A stretch of DNA of 28,733 nucleotides from QVMP01 sp047974325 (GTDB lineage Bacteria > Bacteroidota > Bacteroidia > Bacteroidales > Dysgonomonadaceae), in assembly GCA_047974325.1 (NCBI GenBank), contig JBKECE010000119.1, positions 1 to 28,733 on the forward strand, given 5' to 3'. A program made the position numbers and the translations under genes. This document shows, one piece after another, positions 7,976-16,367 of the stretch. The notes under the pieces are model-generated. The model saw nothing but the letters and a program-made list of their open reading frames with translations, was not told the origin of the DNA and did not search any database. Numbering within the stretch: position 1 is the first letter of the stretch; each line of letters begins with the position of its first letter.

Positions 7976-7991
7976 TGTAACAAATGTTACA
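7976..7991. promoter_or_regulatory. Crp/Fnr-type operator palindrome upstream of the cupin-DUF438 cluster
   Basis: TGTAACAAATGTTACA is a perfect inverted repeat (TGTAAC-N4-GTTACA). It lies 53 bp before the cupin start codon, in the only sizeable gap of a cluster that ends with a Crp/Fnr-family regulator gene. The size and symmetry fit Crp/Fnr-family sites, so autoregulation of the cluster is likely. No good TAnnTTTG element follows, which would fit an activator-dependent promoter. Confidence 0.6.
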
Positions 7992-8044
7992 AAAAAAAGA
8001 GCAAACATTCCTGACCTTTACTCCGAATATTTAAACAAAATGAT

Positions 8045-8371
8045 ATGGACAATATATTTGAAAAAGGAATGGTCTTGAATCTCATTCAATTGATAGATTA
8101 TTCGGAGAGTGGAATTGTCAGCAAACAAGTATTAAAAAGCAATGCAGGCAATATAACCTTATTTTCGTTCGATAAAGGTCAGGGACTAAGTGAGCATACT
8201 GCTCCTTTTGATGCGATGGTACAAGTTCTTGATGGTAAGGTTCAAATACAGATTGGAGGTAAACCATTCAGCCTGGAAGCCGGACAAACAATTGTTATGC
8301 CTGCCGGAATCACTCACGCGTTGCACGCAACGGAAAAATTCAAGATGTTATTAACCATGATAAAAGGATAA
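8045..8371 (+). CDS. Small cupin-domain protein
   Basis: This is a 108-residue single cupin barrel. The first cupin motif is degenerate around GLSEHTAPFDAMVQVLDGKVQIQ, with one histidine. The second motif is PAGITHAL, with the usual histidine. A metal-binding beta-barrel is expected, but the substrate is unknown. It is the first gene after the TGTAAC-N4-GTTACA palindrome and ends 4 bp before the DUF438 gene, so it is transcribed with the DUF438, DUF1858 and Crp/Fnr genes. Such small cupins often accompany redox-sensing regulators; the role here is inferred from context. Confidence 0.85.
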   Translation: MDNIFEKGMVLNLIQLIDYSESGIVSKQVLKSNAGNITLFSFDKGQGLSEHTAPFDAMVQVLDGKVQIQIGGKPFSLEAGQTIVMPAGITHALHATEKFKMLLTMIKG

Positions 8372-8375
8372 TTCT

Positions 8376-9614
8376 ATGAGTGAATTGATTAACAACTCGG
8401 AAAAAAGAAAAGAGCTTCTCAAGCATCTCATCCTTCAACTCCATAAAGGAGAAGCTCCGAATGCAGTGAAATCAAGATTGATCGAATTGCTGCGTAAGGT
8501 TCCTTATAATGAAGTGGTGCAAGTGGAACAAGAATTGATTTCGGAAGGCTTGCCCGAAGAAGAAGTTTTGCATTTTTGCGATATTCACACAGCCGTATTG
8601 GATGGCAGCATCGACACATCGGCAGCAAAATCCATTCCCGCAGGACATCCGGTAGATACTTTCAAAAAAGAGAATGCTGAATTGCAAAAGACAATCGGTC
8701 AGATTCGTGAAGCTTTCACACAGTTGGAGATGGTGAATGACGAATCATTCAAAGGATACATGATCGGGCTGAAACGCTTACTCAATAGTTTGTCTGATGT
8801 CGATAAACATTATAAACGAAAAGAATTTCTTTTGTTTCCATTCTTAGAAAAACATGGAATCACCGGACCACCCAAAGTGATGTGGGGAAAACATGACGAA
8901 ACACGTGCATTGCTGAAAGCCGCTCATGAGGTAGTGGATATGCGGGACGAAGCAAGTTGGGAAGAACTGCACCCGGCAATAATTGATGCAATAGAACCAT
9001 CCCTGACTGCTGTGGAAGGTATGATTATGAAAGAAGAAGAGATATTGCTACCGATGGCTATGGATACACTGACTGAAGAGGAGTGGTATCAAATCTATCA
9101 GCAAACACCTGAACTTGGATTTTGCATTTATGATCCACAAGAAAAATGGAGTCCCAGCAATGCAACCACAAGTGAAGTGGAATATTCACCAAGCGGATCC
9201 GGACGTATAATCCTGCCCACTGGAAGTTTCAATTTGGAAGAGCTGACGGCTCTGTTCAACCTATTGCCTCTGGACATAACCTTTGTCGACAAAGATGATA
9301 AAGTAAAATTCTTTTCGCTAGGTCCTCATCGCATATTTGACCGCAATAGAGCGATCATTGGGCGCAGCGTACAATTGTGCCATCCTCCCGGAAGTGTACA
9401 TGTTGTGGAACAAATACTCTCCGACTTCAAAAGTGGAAAAGAATCCAGAGCTGCTTTTTGGCTCAATTTCAAAGGGATGTTTGTCTATATCGAATACATT
9501 GCTCTGCGTGGCGAAGACGGTGAATATCTTGGTGTAATAGAATGCTCTCAAGATTTAACCCACTATCGGCAACTAGAAGGTGAGCAGCGATTATTATCTT
9601 ACTCAAGCCTCTAA
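8376..9614 (+). CDS. DUF438-hemerythrin (HHE)-PAS domain protein
   Basis: This is a soluble protein of 412 residues. Residues about 15-80 are a DUF438 domain (start KRKELLKHLILQLHKGE). Residues about 90-230 form a hemerythrin-like HHE bundle, with candidate iron ligands H91, H145, H160, H173 and the E220-E222 cluster. Residues about 295-395 form a PAS-like sensor domain (LPLDITFVDKDDKVKFFS to GVIECSQDLT). Hemerythrin bundles bind di-iron and react with oxygen or nitric oxide, so a cytosolic gas or redox sensor, or a repair function, is plausible. It directly abuts the DUF1858 gene (no gap) and follows the cupin gene by 4 bp. Confidence 0.9.
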   Translation: MSELINNSEKRKELLKHLILQLHKGEAPNAVKSRLIELLRKVPYNEVVQVEQELISEGLPEEEVLHFCDIHTAVLDGSIDTSAAKSIPAGHPVDTFKKENAELQKTIGQIREAFTQLEMVNDESFKGYMIGLKRLLNSLSDVDKHYKRKEFLLFPFLEKHGITGPPKVMWGKHDETRALLKAAHEVVDMRDEASWEELHPAIIDAIEPSLTAVEGMIMKEEEILLPMAMDTLTEEEWYQIYQQTPELGFCIYDPQEKWSPSNATTSEVEYSPSGSGRIILPTGSFNLEELTALFNLLPLDITFVDKDDKVKFFSLGPHRIFDRNRAIIGRSVQLCHPPGSVHVVEQILSDFKSGKESRAAFWLNFKGMFVYIEYIALRGEDGEYLGVIECSQDLTHYRQLEGEQRLLSYSSL

Positions 9615-10139
9615 ATGAAAGATCAACTTAATATAAATCTGCAAACTAAGGTAGGAGAAATGCTAGATGCCTATCCTCAATTAGAAGATATTCTGCTCAA
9701 CATTTCTCCTGCGTTTGCAAAATTAAAAAATCCCATCCTACGGCGTACTGTTGCACGAGTAGTATCGCTCCGTCAAGCTGCTGAAACGGCAAAAGTAGAT
9801 GTCGGTGAAATGATATCCGCACTACGAAAAGCAGTTGGACAGGATATCATTGATGTTACATTGAAAGAAGGTGATCTTTGTTCCGAAGCTTCACCCCGAT
9901 GGAAATTCAGGCAGGACGATATTTCCATTTCTTTTGATGCCATTGATATAATCAACGGAGGAAATAGTCCGATGAAAGAAATACTGGCAAAGGCTGGTCA
10001 ATTGGACGATACACAAGTTATGGAATTAATCACCCCGTTTGTACCACAACCAATAATAGAGCTGTTGAACACCAAAGGTTATAAATGCCAATATGATAAA
10101 AGAGGAGATAAAATATACACTTACATCAAAAAGATGTAA
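9615..10139 (+). CDS. DUF1858 / DUF2249-like protein
   Basis: This encodes 174 residues. The N-terminal part (about 8-70) is a DUF1858 domain: TKVGEMLDAYPQLEDILLNISPAF, followed by a helix pair ending in a basic RRTVARV segment. The C-terminal part (about 115-174) resembles DUF2249 (PMKEILAKAGQLDDTQVMEL, then FVPQPIIELLNTKGY). Both domains recur beside hemerythrin proteins and iron-sulfur or nitric-oxide stress genes. The start codon follows the DUF438 stop immediately, which indicates translational coupling. No enzymatic motif is visible. Confidence 0.85.
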   Translation: MKDQLNINLQTKVGEMLDAYPQLEDILLNISPAFAKLKNPILRRTVARVVSLRQAAETAKVDVGEMISALRKAVGQDIIDVTLKEGDLCSEASPRWKFRQDDISISFDAIDIINGGNSPMKEILAKAGQLDDTQVMELITPFVPQPIIELLNTKGYKCQYDKRGDKIYTYIKKM

Positions 10140-10168
10140 CTTTATGGAACAATAATTCTTTATGAAGA

Positions 10169-10840
10169 ATGGATGTAACTGCCATAAGTCATTGTTTCCT
10201 GTTCAACTCCATCAATGCAGATGAATTAGCAAGCCTTCTATCACGAGTGGAAGTGAAAGAAGTGTTTTTTGCCAAAAATGAAATGCTAGCAATGCAAGAT
10301 GAACCTTGCAACAGGCTAATCATCTTGCAAAAAGGAAGTGTCAAAGCTGAAATGACCGATTCTTCGGGCAAAGTCGTAAAAGTGGAAGACATCTATGCTC
10401 CTAATCCCTTAGCCATTCTATTTCTCTTTGGAACTAAAAATCGGTTTCCGGTGCAAATAACGGCACTTGAACATTCCGAAGCGATGATTATTCCGAAACA
10501 GTCAGTCCTAAAAATGTTAGGATTGAACGAGCAATTGTTAAAAAACTATCTGGACATCTCAGCTAACTTTGCATCACGCTTGTCAGATAAACTCTATTTT
10601 ATGTCGTTCCGCACTATCCGTCAAAAACTGATCAGCTATTTGCTCAGTCTCCCTTCAAACAATGGATTAGTAGTCCTCGACAAGTCCCAACAAACATTGT
10701 CTGAATATTTCGGGGTTTCCCGTCCTTCCCTGAGCCGCGAACTGGCAAATATGGTTAAGGACAATCTTATCTTGGTAGATAAAAAACAGATTAAGATAAC
10801 AGATCGTGAAAAGTTGATACAGCTGATAAAATTTTCGTAA
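10169..10840 (+). CDS. Crp/Fnr-family transcriptional regulator
   Basis: This encodes 223 residues. It has an N-terminal cyclic-nucleotide-binding-type barrel (about 10-120), a dimerisation helix (about 125-150) and a C-terminal helix-turn-helix with the recognition region QQTLSEYFGVSRPSLSRELANM. There are only two cysteines (C9, C47), so an Fnr-type 4Fe-4S cluster is unlikely; a haem or other ligand sensor of the HcpR kind is possible. It is the last gene of the cupin-DUF438-DUF1858 set, 29 bp after the previous stop, and probably binds the palindrome at 7976-7991. The ligand is unknown. Confidence 0.88.
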   Translation: MDVTAISHCFLFNSINADELASLLSRVEVKEVFFAKNEMLAMQDEPCNRLIILQKGSVKAEMTDSSGKVVKVEDIYAPNPLAILFLFGTKNRFPVQITALEHSEAMIIPKQSVLKMLGLNEQLLKNYLDISANFASRLSDKLYFMSFRTIRQKLISYLLSLPSNNGLVVLDKSQQTLSEYFGVSRPSLSRELANMVKDNLILVDKKQIKITDREKLIQLIKFS

Positions 10841-10912
10841 ATATTCCCACTTTTTTGAAAGAAACTACTGCTTTCCAGACCTGCTCGTATCGTCTATATT
10901 ATACCGAAACTA

Positions 10913-10920
10913 TATCTTTG
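10913..10920 (+). promoter_or_regulatory. Promoter -7 element of the TonB receptor gene
   Basis: TATCTTTG matches TAnnTTTG perfectly and lies 30 bp before the receptor ATG. The receptor therefore probably has its own promoter, not only read-through from the Crp/Fnr gene. Confidence 0.5.
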
Positions 10921-10950
10921 TCAGGATATAAATTTTAAACATTTTATTTA

Positions 10951-13011
10951 ATGAAACAGAGACAATTCAACAGGTCAAAGGTTTTTCGCTTCAAGCGGTT
11001 TCAAAACAAGGCTTACAGTGCATTCAACAGCATGCATAAAGTTGTGAATATTGGTGTAGCGATAGGCTTTGTTCTCTCCATGACTCATTCTATGAAAGTG
11101 ACAGGACAAACCACAGCAAGCGATTCCATCAGCCCCACCGAGTTAAAAGAAAATGCATTGGATGAGGTCATTGTCACGGCATCGCGGATCGAACTATCTT
11201 CCAATCAGGTCACAAGACTCATAACCGTGATCACCAAAGACGAGATAAAGCAGGCTCCTGTGCAAAGTATTCAGGATCTGCTGAATTATGCAACCGGAAT
11301 AGACGTCTTACAACGCTGTGGACACGGAGTTCAAGCCGACATCTCGATCCGAGGCGGATCATTCGACCAAACAGCAATTCTTCTCAATGGAGTAAATCTC
11401 TCCAATCCACAAACAGGACACTACAGTTTTGACATTCCCATCAATCTAAACGACATCGAACGTATCGAAATCATTCATGGACCATCATCTCTGGTGTATG
11501 GTGCAAGTGCATTTTCGGGGGGCATAAATATTATCACCAAGAAAAAGCCTGATCACAGAGCTTATGGGAAGATACAAGCCGGAAGCCATAAACTATTTGG
11601 AACAGAAGCCGGAATCTCCTTGAATGGTGGTGTATCATCAAACCAATTATCAGTAGGATACAACACTTCGGATGGGTATATCCAAAACAGTGATTATTCC
11701 ATTTCCAATGTGTTGTGGCAGACAAATCTCCATGTAGAAAAATCCGAGATAAATATACAATTGGGATATAATGACAAACGCTATGGAGCAAATACATTCT
11801 ACTCTCCGACCTATCCAAACCAATACGATAAGACAAATTCATCCCTCGCATCAATAAAAGCAACGACAGGTGATCGGCTAAAATTTATTCCCTCAATTTA
11901 CTGGAGTAGACACAACGATTGTTTTCAGTTATATCGAGACGGAACACCGGATATTCCGAGTTGGTACACAGGTCATAATTATCATCGGACAGATGTTTAT
12001 GGATCCAATCTCAACCTCCAATATTCCTCCATAATAGGAATAACAAGCTTTGGTGCAGAATTTCGAAACGAAGGCATTGTTAGTAATGTGCTTGGAAAAA
12101 CGATGGAAACACCCGACGGAAAATATACAAAATCCGATAACAGAACAAATATCAGCTATGCATTAGAGCATAACTTACTTCTTCGCAAATTCTCTCTGAC
12201 TGTTGGGATATTAACGAATCACAATACGTCACTGAACAAGAACTATAAATTTTATCCATCCATTGGGAGCAGCTATACACTTACAGACAATCTTAAAATT
12301 TTTGGATCATGGAGCAAAGCGACACGTATGCCCACTTTCACCGACCTCTATTACAATACAAAAACACATTCAGGCAATGAAAACCTAAAGCCTGAATATT
12401 CCGAATCTGCCGAACTTGGGTTTAAGTATGCCAATTCTTTCATCAGTGCATACATAACAACATATCTAATGAAAGGGGACAATCTCATTGATTGGATAAA
12501 AACAGACGCTGATGCCAAATGGCAATCAGTCAATCTGGCAACAATTGATAAAAAAGGAATCGAAATCGGAGCCAGAATCAACTTACATGCTCTAAGTAAA
12601 ATTCTCTATCCTAAAACTACTCTGCAAGTTGGTTATGCTCGGTTGCATCAAAGTGGCGATAATATATCTGGACAAGTCAATTCCAACTATGTACTCAATT
12701 ATCTGCGAGATAAATTCACAGCACAGTTGGAATTACCTCTCTATAAACATATTCTGACAACTAATTGGAACTTCAGATGGCAAAAACGTATGGGGAATTA
12801 TGAAAAATACAATGCCGAAACCAATACCTCAAATCTGAATCCCTACCCAGCTTTCTCGGTTCTGGATTTTCGGATCAACTATAATGCAACAAGCAACCTG
12901 ACAATCAATCTTGACATGAATAATTTATACAATACACACTATTTCGACTTAGGTAATATTCCTCAGTCCGGATTCTGGATGATGTGCGGAATTAGTTATA
13001 CATTGAGATAA
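10951..13011 (+). CDS. TonB-dependent outer membrane receptor, BtuB-like class
   Basis: This 686-residue receptor takes up a TonB-driven substrate across the outer membrane. The N-terminus is an unusual extended, basic leader (MKQRQFNRSKVFRFKRF, then HKVVNIGVAIGFVLSM) of about 50 residues before the export region. The plug follows at about 70-190: DEVIVTASR, SIRGGSFDQTAILLNGV, IEIIHGPSSLVYGASAFSGGINIITKK. The rest is a 22-strand barrel with the typical region NLYNTHYFDLGNIP near the end. It is short, like BtuB and FepA-like receptors, not SusC. Cobalamin or a metal chelate is plausible, but no riboswitch lies upstream and the substrate cannot be fixed. Confidence 0.9.
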   Translation: MKQRQFNRSKVFRFKRFQNKAYSAFNSMHKVVNIGVAIGFVLSMTHSMKVTGQTTASDSISPTELKENALDEVIVTASRIELSSNQVTRLITVITKDEIKQAPVQSIQDLLNYATGIDVLQRCGHGVQADISIRGGSFDQTAILLNGVNLSNPQTGHYSFDIPINLNDIERIEIIHGPSSLVYGASAFSGGINIITKKKPDHRAYGKIQAGSHKLFGTEAGISLNGGVSSNQLSVGYNTSDGYIQNSDYSISNVLWQTNLHVEKSEINIQLGYNDKRYGANTFYSPTYPNQYDKTNSSLASIKATTGDRLKFIPSIYWSRHNDCFQLYRDGTPDIPSWYTGHNYHRTDVYGSNLNLQYSSIIGITSFGAEFRNEGIVSNVLGKTMETPDGKYTKSDNRTNISYALEHNLLLRKFSLTVGILTNHNTSLNKNYKFYPSIGSSYTLTDNLKIFGSWSKATRMPTFTDLYYNTKTHSGNENLKPEYSESAELGFKYANSFISAYITTYLMKGDNLIDWIKTDADAKWQSVNLATIDKKGIEIGARINLHALSKILYPKTTLQVGYARLHQSGDNISGQVNSNYVLNYLRDKFTAQLELPLYKHILTTNWNFRWQKRMGNYEKYNAETNTSNLNPYPAFSVLDFRINYNATSNLTINLDMNNLYNTHYFDLGNIPQSGFWMMCGISYTLR

Positions 13012-13021
13012 ATACAATATA

Positions 13022-13066
13022 GAGAGGTTCTTCGAAAAAAGGAATAGCCTCTCCTACCTCTTTTTA
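13022..13066 (+). terminator. Probable terminator after the TonB receptor gene
   Basis: GAGAGG (13022-13027) pairs with CCTCTC (13048-13053), with inner TTCTT/AAGGAA pairing, followed within about ten bases by a T-run (13060-13066). It lies 11 bp after the receptor stop. Confidence 0.45.
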
Positions 13067-13118
13067 AAGTTTATTTTCTATTTTTACAAACGCAAAAAAT
13101 AGAAAAAACCAGAGCATT

Positions 13119-14396
13119 ATGCAAATAATTAAATATCCTCAGCAATCAGAATGGCCACAGATTCTTAAACGCCCAACATTTGACACAGCGTCACTCAATC
13201 TGACTGTTTCTGATATTTTGTCCAATGTCAAAGAGAGAGGAGATGTTGCCGTACGCGAATATGAGGCTAAGTTCGATAAGGTTGAATTAAGTGACTTGCT
13301 TGTATCCTCAGAAGAAATACAGAAAGCCGAATCATTGGTTTCCAATGATCTGAAAACAGCCATAGAACTTGCCAAAGAGAATATCAAGACCTTTCATGAA
13401 TCACAAAAGAGTGAAATTAAAAAAATTGAAACGTCAAAAGGCGTCTTGTGCTGGCAGAAAAGCGTAGGAATTGAGAAAGTAGGATTATACATTCCCGGTG
13501 GCAGCGCTCCGCTTTTCTCCACAGTGCTCATGTTAGCCGTTCCGGCTAAAATTGCGGGTTGCAGAGAGATAATATTGTGTACACCTCCCAATAAGGACGG
13601 ATCAGTGAATCCGGCTATCCTTTTTGCAGCCAAGCTTGCAGGTGTAGATAAAATATATAAAATCGGAGGAGTGCAGGCTATTGGTGCAATGGCCTATGGC
13701 ACAGAATCTGTACCTAAAGTATATAAAATATTCGGCCCCGGCAACCAATATGTGATGGCTGCAAAACAGCTTGTCAGCCTCAAGGATGTTGCCATAGATA
13801 TGCCAGCAGGCCCTTCAGAAGTTCTGGTTATTGCAGACCAGACTGCCAATCCTGCCTTCGTGGCAGCCGATTTGTTGTCACAAGCAGAGCATGGCGCAGA
13901 CAGCCAAGTAATTCTGGCAACTACATCCGAATCTTTTGCGGCTGAAATTGAGAAAGAAATTAGTAAACAATTGATGACTCTCTCAAGAAATGAGATCGCA
14001 ATTAAATCATTGAATAACAGCAAAATAATTATAACAAAAGATATTCAGGAGATTATAGATATCACCAATGAATATGCACCCGAACATTTGATCATCGAAA
14101 CAGACAATTATATGGAAATTGCAGAGCAGATTGTCAATGCAGGATCAGTTTTCTTAGGTCATTACACACCTGAAAGTGCCGGAGACTATGCTTCAGGAAC
14201 GAATCATACACTGCCCACAAACGGATATGCGAAAGCCTATAATGGTGTCAATCTGGATAGTTTTATCCGCAAAATTACATTTCAGGAAATCAGCAAAGAC
14301 GGCATACACAATTTGGGAAAAACAATAGAAATAATGGCCGAAAACGAGCTTCTGGACGCACACAAAAATGCTGTCACACTACGAATCGGAAAGTGA
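13119..14396 (+). CDS. hisD: Histidinol dehydrogenase
   Basis: This 425-residue enzyme oxidises L-histidinol to L-histidine in two NAD-dependent steps, the last reaction of histidine synthesis, with a bound zinc. Recognisable motifs are VGLYIPGGSAPLFSTVLMLAVPAKIAG, GPGNQYV, DMPAGPSEVLVIAD, the zinc-ligand region LLSQAEHGADSQ, and YAPEHL with the later SAGDYASGTNHTLPT. The length is normal. No other his gene lies beside it, although Bacteroidales often have hisG-hisD-hisC-hisB together. It ends with a 4-bp overlap with the GNAT gene. Confidence 0.97.
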   Translation: MQIIKYPQQSEWPQILKRPTFDTASLNLTVSDILSNVKERGDVAVREYEAKFDKVELSDLLVSSEEIQKAESLVSNDLKTAIELAKENIKTFHESQKSEIKKIETSKGVLCWQKSVGIEKVGLYIPGGSAPLFSTVLMLAVPAKIAGCREIILCTPPNKDGSVNPAILFAAKLAGVDKIYKIGGVQAIGAMAYGTESVPKVYKIFGPGNQYVMAAKQLVSLKDVAIDMPAGPSEVLVIADQTANPAFVAADLLSQAEHGADSQVILATTSESFAAEIEKEISKQLMTLSRNEIAIKSLNNSKIIITKDIQEIIDITNEYAPEHLIIETDNYMEIAEQIVNAGSVFLGHYTPESAGDYASGTNHTLPTNGYAKAYNGVNLDSFIRKITFQEISKDGIHNLGKTIEIMAENELLDAHKNAVTLRIGK

Positions 14397-14821
14397 ACAT
14401 AACAACAATCACATACAACACTCCTGAGTACAAGCAAATGATAAATTTGCGATACAAGATATTGCGCGAGCCGCTTGGACTCACGTTCTCTGACGAATAT
14501 CTCGAAAAAGATCGGAACGATATCCTTTGCGCCTGCTTCGAAAAAAATATAATGATTGGTTGTTGCATATTGACCAAAGTAAACAGTAGCACTTTGCAGC
14601 TTCGGCAAATGGCTGTAGACAACATTCACCAAAAAGCAGGAATAGGCTGCAAATTGCTAGCTTTTGTGCAGTTGTTGACCAAAGAAAATGGTTTTTCCTG
14701 CATCATACTTCATGCGAGAGCTACAGCTGTTCGTTTTTATGAAAAGAACGGATACGTAAAGCAAGGAGAAGAATTCACCGAGGTAGGCATCTCTCACTTC
14801 AAAATGATAAAACACCTATAG
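14393..14821 (+). CDS. GNAT-family N-acetyltransferase
   Basis: This 142-residue single-domain acetyltransferase starts at a GTG that overlaps the hisD stop by 4 bp. Acetyl-CoA binding motif A is visible as LRQMAVDNIHQKAGIGCKL, followed by the LHARATAVRFYEKNGY segment and a GEEFTEVGISHFKM end typical of the ElaA-like branch. The substrate is unknown. The overlap points to translational coupling with hisD, but acetylation of histidinol or histidine is not established for this family. Confidence 0.85.
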   Translation: MNITTITYNTPEYKQMINLRYKILREPLGLTFSDEYLEKDRNDILCACFEKNIMIGCCILTKVNSSTLQLRQMAVDNIHQKAGIGCKLLAFVQLLTKENGFSCIILHARATAVRFYEKNGYVKQGEEFTEVGISHFKMIKHL

Positions 14822-14855
14822 ATAAAAATCTTTTATTCAATTATTAATCAGGATA

Positions 14856-16100
14856 TTATTCAAAACGGATCGATTTGGCCGGCGATATGCGTGCAATGAG
14901 ATAAGATGGGCCAACCATCATCAGCAATGATATAGCCAATGTTCCTATATTGATCAGCAATATATAGATTATGTTCATATCTATAGGTACTTCAGACACA
15001 TAGTAGACTGATGGATCTAATTTCAATACTCCGAATATCTTTTGAATGCCGCAAATCACCAACGCAATCACATTTCCCCAAAGCATTCCTTTTATAATAA
15101 GAAATGATGAAATGTAGAGAAACGTTTTTCTTATCACTATGTTTTTTGCACCTAAAGCCTTGAGCACACCAATCATATTGGTACGTTCGAGAATAAGGAT
15201 GAGCAAGCCTGATATCATCGTGAACCCTGAAACCAGAATCATCAGTATGATGATAATCCACACATTCATATTCAGCAAATCCAACCAATTAAAAATGACC
15301 GGGTTCAGCTCTTTTATGGATTGAGTAAACAATGTATTTCCCATCCGGTCATTGGATCCGGCCATTGTGAAAGCAACATTATTCTTAATTTCATCCAAGC
15401 GGTTGAAATCATCTACTAAAATCTCCAAACCACTCACCTGATTGTCTTCCCAGCCGTTCAATTGCCTCACGATTCCCATATCGACCACAACAAACATCTT
15501 GTCATAGTCCTCAAAATTGGTACTGTAGATCCCTGACACAGTGAATTTACGCACTTTCACCGGATCTTGTATCAAATAGACCATGAAGCTGTCTCCCAAC
15601 TTCAGATTTAGCTTATCGGCTATGTATTTTGATATTATAGACTGATTCACAGATATAGTATCCGATGCAAGCAGCGTGTGACCTTCTATCATATTTTGCT
15701 TAAAGAATGTCCAATCATAATCCGAACCAACACCTTTAAGAACGATGCCCTGAAAATCGTTATCCGTTTTTATTATACCCGGCTTGGTAGAGAATGCCTC
15801 TATATGTTTTATGCCATCGACAGACTTCAACTTGCTTCTCAAACTGTCATCATCATATATAGGCAGGGTTTCGTACGAATTTTTGTTTTCCAGATTTGTG
15901 ATCTGAATATGAGATCCAAAACCGACTACTTTGTCTCGGACTTCCTTTTTGAATCCTATCACAATGCATACTGCTAGAATCATCGTGGCCAAACCCAATG
16001 CGATGCCGGCAACAGCTATTTTTATGGCCGGTGAAGAAGCCTTGTTCTGATTATTGTTCCCGAAATATACTTTGCGGGCTATGAATAGTTCTAAATTCAA
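14856..16100 (-). CDS. LolC/LolE-type ABC transporter permease (FtsX family)
   Basis: This 414-residue inner-membrane permease has the layout of lipoprotein-releasing permeases. It has one N-terminal transmembrane helix (about 25-50, within AVAGIALGLATMILAVCIVIGFKK), a periplasmic domain of about 210 residues, then three C-terminal helices. The conserved segment GVLKALGAKNIVIRKTFLYIS lies between helices 2 and 3. The family moves lipoproteins from the inner membrane to LolA. The ATPase LolD and a partner are not adjacent. It converges with the GNAT gene 34 bp away. Confidence 0.88.
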   Translation of the reverse strand: MNLELFIARKVYFGNNNQNKASSPAIKIAVAGIALGLATMILAVCIVIGFKKEVRDKVVGFGSHIQITNLENKNSYETLPIYDDDSLRSKLKSVDGIKHIEAFSTKPGIIKTDNDFQGIVLKGVGSDYDWTFFKQNMIEGHTLLASDTISVNQSIISKYIADKLNLKLGDSFMVYLIQDPVKVRKFTVSGIYSTNFEDYDKMFVVVDMGIVRQLNGWEDNQVSGLEILVDDFNRLDEIKNNVAFTMAGSNDRMGNTLFTQSIKELNPVIFNWLDLLNMNVWIIIILMILVSGFTMISGLLILILERTNMIGVLKALGAKNIVIRKTFLYISSFLIIKGMLWGNVIALVICGIQKIFGVLKLDPSVYYVSEVPIDMNIIYILLINIGTLAISLLMMVGPSYLIARISPAKSIRFE

Positions 16101-16123
16101 TTTGTCTCATTTTTATTCTACGG

Positions 16124-16131
16124 CAAAGGTA
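16124..16131 (-). promoter_or_regulatory. Promoter -7 element of the Lol-type permease gene
   Basis: The minus strand reads TACCTTTG, matching TAnnTTTG, 24 bp before the start codon. The -33 region is not clear. Confidence 0.5.
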
Positions 16132-16298
16132 TAATATTTTAATTATACATCCGCAGTCTGCTAGTGTCTATCTTCAACAATGACAGGACGCACCCGATAT
16201 TAAAACAGATCGGACGAACAACTATTTTTTAATATTAATGAGCCTTTATATAATCTTTTACCTAAAAATACGTTATAAGTATTAATAAATAATATTCG

Positions 16299-16322
16299 GG
16301 TAAACATTATCTTTGTTTTACC
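16299..16322 (+). promoter_or_regulatory. Promoter of porQ with short dyad
   Basis: TATCTTTG (16308-16315) matches the -7 consensus TAnnTTTG, about 50 bp before the start codon. It is framed by the inverted arms GGTAAA (16299-16304) and TTTACC (16317-16322), which could be an operator or chance in AT-rich DNA. Confidence 0.45.
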
Positions 16323-16367
16323 AAAGTTCTGAATAAATTTTTCGCCAAACGATATTCTTTTATCTAT

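Noticed and set aside
10951..13011. Calling the TonB receptor BtuB outright
   Set aside because: The length and N-terminal leader fit, but there is no cobalamin riboswitch or btuFCD neighbour, so the substrate was left open.
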